A stretch of 64,000 bases of DNA, from positions 17,252,407 through 17,316,406 of the forward strand of contig NC_037253.1 of the NCBI RefSeq assembly GCF_000002425.4, in the 5' to 3' direction. Numbering within the stretch: the stretch's first letter is position 1; the number at the start of each line of letters is the position of its first letter. Of this stretch, positions 35,692 through 50,379 are shown piece by piece. The stretch comes from Physcomitrium patens (taxonomy: Eukaryota > Streptophyta > Bryopsida > Funariales > Funariaceae). The notes under the pieces were generated by a model that was not told where the DNA came from, made no database searches, and saw only the letters and a list, made by a program, of their open reading frames with translations. Made by a program: the position numbers and the translations under genes.

Positions 35692-36559
35692 CGGCGATCG
35701 AATTATTCAGCAGGGTTGCCACAACTTGGCGATAAAACTGTTGACAGATTTCTTCTCAAATTAGAGATGTAATGAGCAAGACAAAACTCAGATGTTCAAC
35801 TGGAGGTGCAAAAGATTATGATTGCTTTTTATGTTCAGAGATTATCAACACTCGAGATTATGAGACTTGTGTAGGGTCTGGCTGCTCTTCTTGAGTGGTG
35901 TGTGCTGTTTATGGACATACGTTTTTAAAATACATGGAGTAAAGCTGAAACTTTTCCCAAAACCTTCAAAAATACATACGCACATACACACATACAGAAG
36001 TTTACGCTTGTCATCACCAATTGTCTGTAATCAGAAAATGAAGTTTAAATGTTACTTTTTAATGGTCTTTTATTATCTTTATTTTAGAAGGATTTTTTAA
36101 AATTTTGTTACAGTTTAGGAATGAAGTCAAAGAAGAATAGAGGCTACGCCACCCACACAGAGACCCATGTGTTTTAATATGTGTATAAATCAAGAAGAGA
36201 ACGCAATTTTCAGTTTAAATAGCTTCGGTTCAGACATTGTGATCATACCAAACGTGTTAAACACATTAGATAAGACCTAGTTCAACGCAAGTATAAACGT
36301 AACACAAACTTCTTCCTCTGTACATGTTACTGTTAGTGTTTTTATTTCCACATGTATTTTTCTACTATACCACATACTCACCACTTATCAAGCCTTTCAC
36401 ACACTCACCAAGCCTTTTACACACAGAAATACTAAAAAAAAAACGATCAAGTAGAACTGCTTCTGCGATCATGAGACGATAGACAAGAGTTGTAACTTTC
36501 CCACCGACGAGGAATTCAGCCATTGCTTCGTCCGCCTCGGCGCTATAGAGGTCATCAGG
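35692..36559. other. Spacer between protease and kinase genes
   Basis: Holds the leader and promoter of the minus-strand protease gene and the 3' flank of the minus-strand kinase gene. AT-rich in the middle; no coding signal. Confidence 0.5.
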
Positions 36560-39837
<3,278 letters not shown>

Positions 39838-41297
39838 GTACTGATATTGCTTTAAAAGTTGAGGGGATATTAGCTCTGTTGTGGCAGCTCTATCAGCTTT
39901 GTCCCTCAAAGATGGATCACACTCGGGTCCAAATGAAACCCTTCGAGAACGAAAGGTAAAGTGGACCCAAGGTGAACCCAAGAAAGAATTTTAGTTTTTT
40001 TTAGATTCGAAGGAGGCGCTTTTCCATTTCACTGACAGAATGGTGCAACGCAAGCACTACCTTCTTTTGAAGAACTTTTAAGTTGAATCCCTAATGCAAA
40101 CTGCTTGAGTCCAAATTTCCCCTCTCGTTCAACAGGATTGCTCAGTTTTGTGGTGTCCTGGCTGGTATGTCCCAGTGTAAACTGCCTCAAAGGCCCACTA
40201 GTGCTAGACCCAAGTACACAACTTCGAGCAACCCAAAGTATTTCAGAAAGCGCGCCAGTGTACTCAGCGGGACATGATTATAAATCCTAACGGAAGCTGT
40301 TTGTCTTTTTCTTCCTTGTCTTACAAATTCGCACAAATTTCGTCGGGCACGCGACCGCGGTGCAAACGCACACCCTAAATTCTGATGAGATGATGGGACT
40401 TCGTAACTGAATGCTAGCTCTCGGAGGTTACTGTAGCGGGGTCTGATAGAATGCCACAAACCTCTACGATCTCTGCGACAGCACATGACGGAAGTCGCAC
40501 TCCTGCGGTATGATCTTCGCCCTCCTCACATCCTCACAACGAGGACCACAGTCCGGCCTCATGGTGACTTGCTTCAATCACCTTCCTTTGCGATAAATCA
40601 ACAGCTACTTTGCATAGTTCAGCGGAATCAAATTCCTCGGATCTCAGTTCCTCAACAACAAAACATGTTGCGCATCTCAGATACACCGAGATGAGTCATC
40701 ATGCGCGAATGTCATAACTCAGCGATAAATTGAATAACCAAACTAGTCACTCAACCCAATCTCCCTAGAAAATCAGCATCACCACGACAACTAAACTGCG
40801 GTCTAGAGGCACGAAAACACTATCTAAACGTCGACCTGCAGGTTGGAAAACAAGACTACCTCACTGACACCGCGCGGCAATTAATCACTGATGCCAAATG
40901 AGGCACCAAAATCCCCGAGCAGTCAACAGTGATCGCCCCAACACGAAAACAGCCTTCTGAAGGCTGGGGGAATCTCAGAGCGCACTGACACGGAACCGCG
41001 AATCGACAGATCAGATCTGTATCTAACTCACACCCAATTCTAGAAACCTCGCAGCCTCGCCGTCGCTTGTGCAGCTCTGCGTGCTCTCCAGACGGCGATG
41101 ACCCACTCCTCTAAGCACAACCTGACAGGAGCTAGTACAGCGTCAGACGGACGATCCTTCAGGTTGCAACACCGATTCCAACTGCAATACACTTCGATGA
41201 ATTCGATCAGACTCCAGAGATTGGACCAGATCGGAAAACATTGATCGATGACAGCGGTCGATACACACAAACGGAAAGAGATGATCGAGGCTGAAAG

Positions 41298-41308
41298 GGT
41301 ATATATAG
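41298..41308 (-). promoter_or_regulatory. Candidate TATA box for the kinase gene
   Basis: On the minus strand CTATATATACC lies in GC-balanced DNA about 1.46 kb before the kinase start codon. If used, the 5' leader is long and must contain introns, because the region has many ATG and stop codons. Direction cannot be proven, since TATATATA is symmetric. Confidence 0.35.
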
Positions 41309-41387
41309 AGCCGCCCTTAGCCCCGAAATGGACGAAGTCGCTCACAAGCGACGAAACAAAACAAATAGATAATGCAATAACAACACC

Positions 41388-41413
41388 GACGACGTCGTCG
41401 TCGTCGTCGAAAG
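41388..41413. repeat. (GTC)n trinucleotide repeat
   Basis: About seven GTC/GAC-type units, CpG-rich, in the putative promoter region of the kinase gene. Confidence 0.9.
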
Positions 41414-44400
41414 GGAGTGTCTGTCCTTAGCCAGACATCGCCAATTGGTTTTCGATCCACATCCCCGTTTGTGGATCGCCGTTCCAGCGGGGCCACCCAC
41501 GGCATTTTAATGCGCCGAGACCCTGTGCTTGTCCAGATGCGCTGCTGATCTTTTTCCTCTTTTTTCTGCTTCGTCTCCTTCATCCTATCTCCATTTCTAC
41601 TGCAGAAACCCGACCCTGCAAGCCATGTTCTGGAAACAACACACAATCCACATCACCCGGCTCTTGTGTGGTCTCAGAGAATCGCAGCATATCATCCCTC
41701 ACTGCACTGGCCACGCTGTCAGTCAGTCCCGATTAACCCACAATGTATCCACACTTCCACAACACCTTTCGTCCTTCGAATAAAACCAACGACAGCATGT
41801 TCTGATCGCGTTATTCGCACACATGTGTGTCTGTGTCTCCTTATTCATATTCAATCTCCACCCAAGTGGGGATTCACAATACTCAGCATGAATGAGAAAT
41901 GGAAATACACTTCCATACTGTGGAAGAAGAAAAATGTGTAAAGTTGTGTGTGTGTGGGGGGGGGATTATGGGGGAGAGTTTCTAAGCAACACACAAACAA
42001 ACATTCTGAGGGAGGGGGCATATGCAGCTGGGATATGCCCCCCCCCCTTTGGTGGCCCACTCTGCACTTTGGTTGCTAATGTCAATGCTTACTTACTTTC
42101 AATCTGTCTTTTCTTTAGGAAAGAATGTATATATATTTATAAGAAAGGATGGATAGATGGGTGGACGGGAGAGGAAATTGCTAAAATGAATGGGGAAAGG
42201 AAGAAGGAAATATTGCTATATATATATATATATATATATATACATACATTTTATCTAAAAATATAAGGTAAAGATACAGAAAATTTTAGTAGATAATGGG
42301 TTAATCTCATGTTAGCTCACATTTGGCAAGTCAAAAAAACTTTTGGGAGGCACCCCCCCCCCCATCCCCCACCTCCAAACCAGAGAATGTCATGAAATTC
42401 GGTCAATCCTTTGTCTCAACACAACACAAATAGAACTTGCTTCTGTGACATCGACTTTAATATATACTTGAGAAAATAGCCATCATCCCCACGTTTGGCC
42501 CTACCATTGCTTTTTTACGGGACTTGGGAGCACAATCCTACGTGTCTTGCCCAAAAATAATCCTTGTTTCTTAGAACCCATCTCTCCAAAAATAAACAAG
42601 TATTGATTTTGCCTCCAATATGACAATTGTGGCATTATCTTGAGATACGTACAATTTTTTGGTATTTAAAAAAATATGTATAAAATTTTGACATCTTAGC
42701 CATATGGTATTTATTTTTTATTTTTTATTTATTTTCAAACCTTTCATTTTTGTTGTTTGTGATAGAATTGTCATTTGAGGTAAATGCAGCTGTTAAACAT
42801 ATTCATATAAAATCTATGGTTGTAAAGTAGACGTGTTTAACATTTGCAATACTGAATTTAACACAATCCCTTTGTTTTTAACACATGTTGGATAATACTG
42901 TAGGTTCGAACAAAGTTAGAATAAAAAAACACATGACTTGTGCAGCATATTCGAATACTTTCCGGAAGAAAAGTAATACAAAAATGTTCACTAAAAATAA
43001 ATTGATCTAGCTAAATGAAATCTATAAAATATCACAAACACCACGATCATAATTGATTCATATTTTGCCAATATATTCATTGTAAAATCCTGAATTAATG
43101 GGTGTGTCGTTTACTTTTTAACTTGTGTAAAACAATTAGCAGCAGACTACCCAAAGTTGGTGTTTGAAAATGAGGACACCATATATTCAAATTGTATGAA
43201 TGCAAAACATTAGATATCTCATAGTACACATTAAATCATATTACCTTTTTTTTTTCAAATATTTAAAAATAAATGTGTAACCGAAGTGTTATATTTCCCA
43301 AAACCAGTATAGCAACAAATATATAAATATAAATGCTCATATACGGATGACTATCTGCTGAAGTTAGAAATTATACCATGACTTGTAAAGGTAATATGCA
43401 AACACTGTATGATACATTTTCCATTTTATTTGTTTATTTATTCTCTAGCATTTTGCACACACGTTTCACCAACTTATTAAGGTTGCCAATATTAAAGCAA
43501 ACACAGCATCATATCACATCTCATTAGCATATTCAGTCACTCTATTCATTTATCATATTTGAAAATATGAAGCCATAATATACAGTGCTAAATCAATGCC
43601 TTTGAAATGAGTTGGACTTGTCTAAATCAAAGGGAGAAATTTTCAACATTATATCAGGGATTTCATCAGTTTTTCTATTGTTCAAATAAATAAGTAAATA
43701 AATTACAATGTAGTTGAGTGAGTTCCTGAAAGAAATGCATGATTTGAGAAACCGTGAGAATCACAGACTCTACAATATTAGCTGATATGGGTGACAGCTG
43801 TGCAATCCATTCTTCAATAGTCCACACAAATCTCTTGCACTCGCTAAATAAGGGGAAATTATTATTTAATAGAATAAATACAAAAATTAAAAAAAAAAAA
43901 AGGGAAATGACCATCACTCCATGGCAATAATGCTGTGGTGAGGTTTGCATGAACATACATCAATGTTGAAGAGAAAGTAAGATTGGAAAGACAAAACAAA
44001 ACAAAACAAAAAGTTCCTTCAAAATCCTTTGGAAGAAAAACCTTGTCTTTCATTGTTTCTGAATGGTTGATAGAAAGGTTTGTATTGGTTCTAAATGACC
44101 TCACACACGGTGGAGTAGAAGTTGCACCAAAGATTGCAAATAATAGCACCCAAGAGGATTGCAGTTTTAAACCCAATTTCTTTATTTTTTAAAAAAAAAT
44201 CAGTGTTATAACAAAACTTAACTTTAATATATATATATATATATATATAAGGAAATTTTAAATAGACCCATGTTTTTTTACTAAATAGACCCACCCTTGA
44301 TGAAGAATAAGGTAATCATGATGAATGTGGTTGATTTTTATTGGTTGCAAATCTAATAATAATGGAGAATTGAATCCAAAAATCATTATTTTTTTCATGA

Positions 44401-44446
44401 TGGGTGAATCAATTTAATAAAAACTTGGGTCTATTTATCATTCCCG

Positions 44447-44477
<31 letters not shown>

Positions 44478-44649
44478 ATTTGATATATAGAATAAAGAAT
44501 TATTTAAGACTTTTCTCAACATTTGAGTTGAATATGGGAGAATTTTTTGGGTTTTGGGTACTATACATACAATCCCTTTATTGCTTCTCAACGCCCGGAA
44601 ACACACTTTCTCCCCCCCTTAGCAATTTTGGACTAATGCTTGGCAAGCC

Positions 44650-44721
44650 CCCCCCCCCCAGCCTTCCATGTAAGACCCCCCCCCCCAGCCTTCCATGTAA
44701 GACCCCCCCCCAGCCTTCCAT
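44650..44721. repeat. C-rich minisatellite next to the gap
   Basis: Three copies of a unit made of a run of C, then AGCCTTCCATGTAAGA. The C run varies (about 12, 10 and 8). The third copy is cut by the run of N, so the array is probably longer than shown. Confidence 0.85.
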
Positions 44722-44821
44722 NNNNNNNNNNNNNNNNNNNNNNNNNNNNNNNNNNNNNNNNNNNNNNNNNNNNNNNNNNNNNNNNNNNNNNNNNNNNNNN
44801 NNNNNNNNNNNNNNNNNNNNN
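44722..44821. other. Assembly gap (100 N)
   Basis: Exactly 100 N, a conventional placeholder for a gap of unknown size. It begins inside the C-rich minisatellite. Confidence 0.98.
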
Positions 44822-46186
44822 CACCCAACACGTGTTGGAAACTTTGTCGTTATTTCAATTATCGCATTTTATTATAATTAATAACAGTATTTGTATTTGA
44901 AAATTGGCAATTGTATGAGAAATAGAGAATGTTTTGACTGTTCTCGGAAAATAAATAAATAATGCGAATTCGAATGTAAAAAGTCAAAGTTTCCCGAACG
45001 TAGCAATTTTGGTAGCTTTTGCTTTTTGGTGCAAACTAGGGTATACTTGGGACCGGTGTATTGCTCTCGACAGTGTGAACAGAGTTTCCGAATCACAGTT
45101 TTATTTTTGTTAGTGTGGGTTCCTGGACTCTGTAATTTCAGTGTGGCAGCTCTCTCTCACACAATGGTAATTTATGATGCTCACGACGAATGATTCTTCG
45201 CGATTTTTTTTCTTGTAAAATCATCAAAGATCTTCCCATATGTTGGAAATCAACATTCATGGTATTTCAAATCGATAAACATTAGAATATGGGGAGAGCT
45301 GATTATGTGCGTCTCTCCTGAGAGTTGACAGATGGACCTCCTGCGCTTGCTTATGTGCGGCTCTGGTGCGTGAATCGAAGATGAAGGTGAAAAGGTGGCA
45401 GGCGTTGCGCTTCACCTGATTTCTGGTTTCAGGGACTAACGTTGGAATACTTTAAACCGTCAACTTAAGGTTTTTCAGTAATGTAGGGGTTTTTTTTTTT
45501 GGAAAAAAATATTTTTTGGTGGAAAAATAAAGTTCTGATGTGCTCCAAAAGAAAGAAAATGAATTACTGTAGTGGTTTAATTGAAAAAAATCAACAAATC
45601 AGTTTTTGCATTTGACCCTTGAACCAACTTGAACCAACACAAGACTTGGCCAAAACTGTCCATAATAACACATAAAACCACCACCACCATCATACTAAAC
45701 CACCAACTTCATCCTGTAAAGTTTGTCAATCATTAGTGGGCTTAGAATGGACTTGGAATCTTTCAACAGGAAGAATGGTTGTTTTTGGATTTGTGCAAAG
45801 GCAGTTTAGGTCAAGGTCTACAGGTTGTTTCAAGTGGGTGACATGGTTTAAAGTATTTCGGCATTAGTTGGTGTCTGTTTTTGTCCTTCCTTGCAGTCCA
45901 GCCATGTCTGCGCTTGCGTAGTTCAGCATCCTTGGGAACTGAACTGGAACTGAACTTCATTAGCCGCAAATATAGATAGACACACAAAGACAACAACAAC
46001 TTCAGAACGAAGGAAGGAATCTGAGGCTTGTCTGTATGTCACACGGAGTGAGTGAATGGATGGCTGAGTTGGGAGCCATAGGGTTGATAACCGGTGAATA
46101 CCCGGTATATACTTTCTAGTAATAAATTTGTATGATAATCGAGACCAAGTTCCTATACTTTATGACTGTCAAAATTGAAAAGCACA

Positions 46187-46218
<32 letters not shown>

Positions 46219-46807
46219 AGGTACAATTATTGAGGGTGGACCACAGAATACTACAACAGTTCTAAATTTTATGAAAGATGAACCATTCTTCTACACTGTT
46301 AAAAATTCACATAGATCTTTCATTCACTTTTTCCTCTCATCAATGGTCACATTTAACTTGCAAAATGTATCATATCGTAGGAATCGGTTTGGGACGGAAG
46401 TCTCATACTGATGTTAACCCTTCCCTTAATGAGGAACACAAAAAGAAGCGCTTGCTTATATCTGGAGTCCAACCCGCACAGTGAAGCAGCTGCAATGGAT
46501 TTTTGCCTGGAGAATAGTCCTCAATTATTAAGTAACTTCTAAACTCCAGTTCACTAAGGGCGTTAATGAGTGGGTTTGGAACCGAAACAATTTTTCTGCA
46601 AGAACACATCCTGACCTCCATTTGACCAAAAACAATCAGACAACCCATATTGGGTGGGCAGCAAATCGCAGCAACAAATTAATCCAAATGACATTTGACC
46701 CGCTGAAATATATCTACCACCAAAACTTTTCAGTGATTTTGGCCCACAAGAGAAAAATCAAGTGATTGAACGTTTCCAAAGCTCGTAAGTAGCCTCCAAG
46801 GTTGACA

Positions 46808-48331
46808 TCACCGACTTCGCAATCTTTCATTTAAGAGCTGTAGGGCCAAGATATCATTATCAATACACCGTGACCGACACCACTCCTCCTCCAGAACTAC
46901 ATCAACATCTGTGCGCAGACTAAGAACCTGCAAATTCCTCCGAAGCAAGTTCTCATGTTTCTTAAGAGCATCCTGTATGTATTCTCTACCAACTGTACGT
47001 GTAGCTGCTGCAGCTAGCAAATTTTCTAATGAGCCATGCTTTAGCATCAATTTCAAAGCTGTGTTTTTCCCAAATCCTGGCGAAACATCCGGCAAGCCAG
47101 GAACATTATCACTGACATCTCCCAACAAGCACTTCAATCCGAGCTCTAAATCAGGAGTAGCTGTGTTCTGTGCAACATAATTCTGTAGCGTGAAGAAAGA
47201 CCAGCGTCCAAGCTCAGGGACTGGCAGTAGCATATGCACATCGGGAGTGAGAAGTTGCTGAAAATCCATGTCTGGTGAGGCAATTACCACCTGGAAACCT
47301 TTGTGACGTGCTTGCCTCGCCAGAGTAGCTATAACATCGTCCGCTTCTGCAAACTCCTGCTTCACCACAGGTATGTGACACAGGGATAGGAACCCATGAA
47401 TTAATGGTAAAGCTTTCCGTAAGTCATTGGCTGCGCTTGAGTGTCCGTATCCTGCTCCAAGTGGCCTGTAAAAGTTCCTCTTTGCCTTATAACTAGGCAA
47501 AAGTGCTCTTCTATATTCGTTTCCCCGTTCACCATCCATAACTGCAATAATTGGGTTGTCTTGAACAACTTCAGAGAAAAGTAGAGTCATCCATTCGATT
47601 ACCTTTCTTGGCTGCACCTTACTCCCATTGTAACACAAAGGGTGGACATCCACCAAATACAACCGCTTCCTTGATTTTCGACTTTTGTTCGTGTTACCCG
47701 AGGATTGTATATTCATTGCCGGACCATCGTCACTCTTCCTTCCTCTCCAAACGTTCTTTCCAGAGACGCTCCTCGACCTGTCACTTCTAGCACTTGTGTA
47801 CTTGTTTGATGATGTCGCCAATTCGGATTTGTCAGCCAACTGCTCCTCAGCCAAGAGCTTGGAACCTGAACGCCAGACGTCCTTTCCCAGTTGTGAAGGC
47901 TTCTTCGAAACATTCCTTTTTGAATTTTTTTCTGATGTATCACACGGTAATGTGGTACCACCCACATTTGCAAGAGAGAATTCATTACGTATAGAAAGAG
48001 GTAAATTAGGGTTTGTGGCTAGGAACGTTAATGGGTCAAGTGGGCGATCTTTATGGACTGTCTCCCCAACATAGCTTGTGCTCTCTGCTGCTTCGGAACA
48101 TTTCTTTGCCTGTCCTCCATTTCTCTTTGAGCGCCATACATCTTTGACCGAACGCGTCCGCTCCTTTTCTTCGGTTAAGCTAAGCTGTTCTTGGAATGTT
48201 CTAACACAGACATTTACAACCACTCTACGACCCCGTCGATTGCCTGAATAACTTGACCAACCATCAAGGGCTGATGATGAAGGAAGGGTAAGAAAGCCAC
48301 GATGAACAGGCTGGTTGCTTGAAGAGATCAT
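46808..48331 (-). CDS. 5'-3' exonuclease (FEN/PolI type), probably organellar
   Basis: A single large coding exon, 507 residues from the ATG at 48331. The C-terminal 280 residues are a PolI-type 5'-3' exonuclease domain: LVDVHPLCYNG, AVMDGERGNEYRRALLPSYKAKR (metal-site Asp and basic helix; quoted in part VMDGERGNEYRR), FAEADDVIATLARQ, ASPDMDFQQLL, and the helix-hairpin-helix part GDVSDNVPGLPDVSPGFG. It resembles the plant organellar exonucleases related to the bacterial PolI 5' domain, which act on flaps and RNA primers in DNA replication or repair. The first 220 residues are Ser/Lys/Arg-rich, fit a plastid or mitochondrial leader plus a disordered region, and hold three K(D/N)VWR motifs. The frame is open upstream to a splice-acceptor-like AG near 48.41 kb, so a 5' exon could add residues. 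Confidence 0.88.
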   Translation of the reverse strand: MISSSNQPVHRGFLTLPSSSALDGWSSYSGNRRGRRVVVNVCVRTFQEQLSLTEEKERTRSVKDVWRSKRNGGQAKKCSEAAESTSYVGETVHKDRPLDPLTFLATNPNLPLSIRNEFSLANVGGTTLPCDTSEKNSKRNVSKKPSQLGKDVWRSGSKLLAEEQLADKSELATSSNKYTSARSDRSRSVSGKNVWRGRKSDDGPAMNIQSSGNTNKSRKSRKRLYLVDVHPLCYNGSKVQPRKVIEWMTLLFSEVVQDNPIIAVMDGERGNEYRRALLPSYKAKRNFYRPLGAGYGHSSAANDLRKALPLIHGFLSLCHIPVVKQEFAEADDVIATLARQARHKGFQVVIASPDMDFQQLLTPDVHMLLPVPELGRWSFFTLQNYVAQNTATPDLELGLKCLLGDVSDNVPGLPDVSPGFGKNTALKLMLKHGSLENLLAAAATRTVGREYIQDALKKHENLLRRNLQVLSLRTDVDVVLEEEWCRSRCIDNDILALQLLNERLRSR

Positions 48332-50379
48332 TGAAACAAGAGTCTGGCTTCCTCTGTAATCAGAAGAACCCAAAATAACGGTAGTATGTCTTGAAACATC
48401 CACACCTTCTCATGTACTTTGCGAAAAACTTCACCCTGCATATGTTAAACAAACAAAAACACAAAGACATTAGAAACTGGTTAATTGGTCTCCTCATGAA
48501 AACCTCATATGTAAATCGGGTAAACATCAGAGAACATTCAATCCTCTGCACTGAGTTATTCGTAGCCAGTAATAAACACGCAAGTACAACTAGTCTAGAA
48601 AAGGATCTCTTTGGACGCACTTCTGAAAGGGGTCCGCAAATACTAGAATTATCATAGTTGATGTTCAGAACGTATCTAACCCATAACCTACATCTTAAAC
48701 CCCAAACCCTCTTTGGGTTACAATACATACACAGAAGAATGAGAAAAACCTCGATGCACCAGTAAAAACCACGTCAGTGAGTATAATTTTGAGTCGGATG
48801 GATGACGGGACGATGGCACAACCTGAAAAATTATTCTCACGAAGTCAAAAGTAAAATCACGTTCAATTCAAACAGACAACACAGCCATTTCGAAAGCTTG
48901 AATGCGAACAGGACTATTTCCGAATTCTTGCAAAAGTCCTCCATACCCCCGACCAGTCAACACCCCCACCCAACAAAACGATGCGCCAAACGCAGAATGA
49001 ATATAAAGCCTCCTACTCATAATCCTCATAGAGATGTGTGGCACAGCATCAACTAAACTGAATTGATGTGGAAAAACACACCTTCTCTCGTCTGTGCACA
49101 GCTCTCTTAACGTCAGCCTCCTCCGACCTCCCGCAACAGCCCTTTGTTCAACAGCACAAAACGAGTTCCGCAATCTTCCTCCCACCAACTCAGTACCCAA
49201 TTCTCAATGCCAACAACCAAGAGCAAAACGCGTTGCGCTATGATTCTGAACACACTTGTGACATTCTAACTGACGACGAGCTGACTTCAAATTGGAAGTT
49301 AAGGAATTGCAACAACACAGGCTGATAACCGAAGAATCTGAACACAGTGTCAAACCCCTAAGAATTGTCCATATCCGGATAGTGGAAACCAGTACTGGTG
49401 GAGTGGGTAGTTTTGGACCAAGACAAAGGAAACCTTCGTCCGACGGAGAAGTGAGATGCAGTTTCTTCTCGTGAGGACGTCGAGATCCGTCCATCGAGCA
49501 AGATAAGCATGGGAATTAAAGCCGGAGGCAGAGCCCAGCCTGGACTATAAGATAGATTCTCTTGACTTGCAGAGCGTTCTGAGCCTTGAAAGAGTTACTT
49601 AATTGATGAAGGAATATGATAGTACTGAAAATCTACACCAGCATGCGCAAAGTAACAAGAGTATTTCCCACAAGTAATCTTGTGAGATCAACTTTTGAGA
49701 CCTTTGAGACGTATTTTTAAAACGGCACTTGAAAATGATACATAGTATACTGGACCTGGAGATATGAAATTATTTGCTACCAATGAAGCAGAACATTCAA
49801 AGTGTCAAAGATTCATCATATATCATGATATATTTACTATACTTCTCAAGGATTGCTTGATATATCACAGAAGCCACGACAAATGAGTAGAGACTGAAAT
49901 ATAAGAACAAGTGTCAGTTTGAACCGTGTGTTCAAATACATTTTGTGGTATAACATAAAATTTGGCAATTGGCTACTCATACGCACTATCAACAGTCCAG
50001 AATGAGGGCGTAGATTCCCGTACACGCTTGCAAGATGTACAAGAAAGTTTAACCGTGATTAGACCAACAGCTGGAGAAAGAATGGAGACTTGTGTAAAAG
50101 CTGTGGAATAGATCAAAATGATTAGTACAAATGCCTCCAAGCAGTTTACAATCTTAACGCTTTTTTCTAGGGTCGCTGTGAATTCAACACTTTTCAACCC
50201 TTCAGGTATGCACGCTGGGTGTATCTTTATACACACATCCTTAACTTCAAGGAATCTGTCCTAAACTAAGCAGCGGTAGGAAGACACGCTGCTAGGTTTT
50301 CTAAACACTCAGCAGCATACTTGAACGCAACAAATTTAAACTAAAAAGGAAATAAAAAGAAAGGCAAATAAATAGAACT
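48332..50379. other. 5' region of exonuclease gene and 3' flank of SMXL gene
   Basis: Balanced DNA with short overlapping frames to about 49.5 kb is the probable leader and promoter of the minus-strand exonuclease gene. 49.5-50.38 kb is spacer plus the 3' UTR of the SMXL gene. No further coding signal. Confidence 0.5.

Larger units (their letters stand above)
39838..41940. other. Leader and promoter region of the kinase gene, and spacer
   Basis: GC-balanced DNA with short overlapping frames on both strands and no conserved domain. It probably contains the 5' UTR, one or more leader introns and the promoter of the minus-strand kinase gene. A TATA-like box near 41.3 kb and a (GTC)n run lie in it. 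Confidence 0.5.
41941..46807. other. AT-rich spacer with C-rich tracts and an assembly gap
   Basis: Mostly AT-rich, with (TA)n tracts at 42217-42242, 44226-44249 and 44447-44475. Poly(G)/poly(C) runs occur near 41955, 42040 and 42351. Poly(A) runs occur near 46186 and 46207. No open frame shows family similarity. The right end holds the 3' flank of the exonuclease gene. Confidence 0.6.

Noticed and set aside
44480..44881. Open frames running through the N gap
   Set aside because: They depend on unknown bases and on C-run repeats; no real coding evidence.
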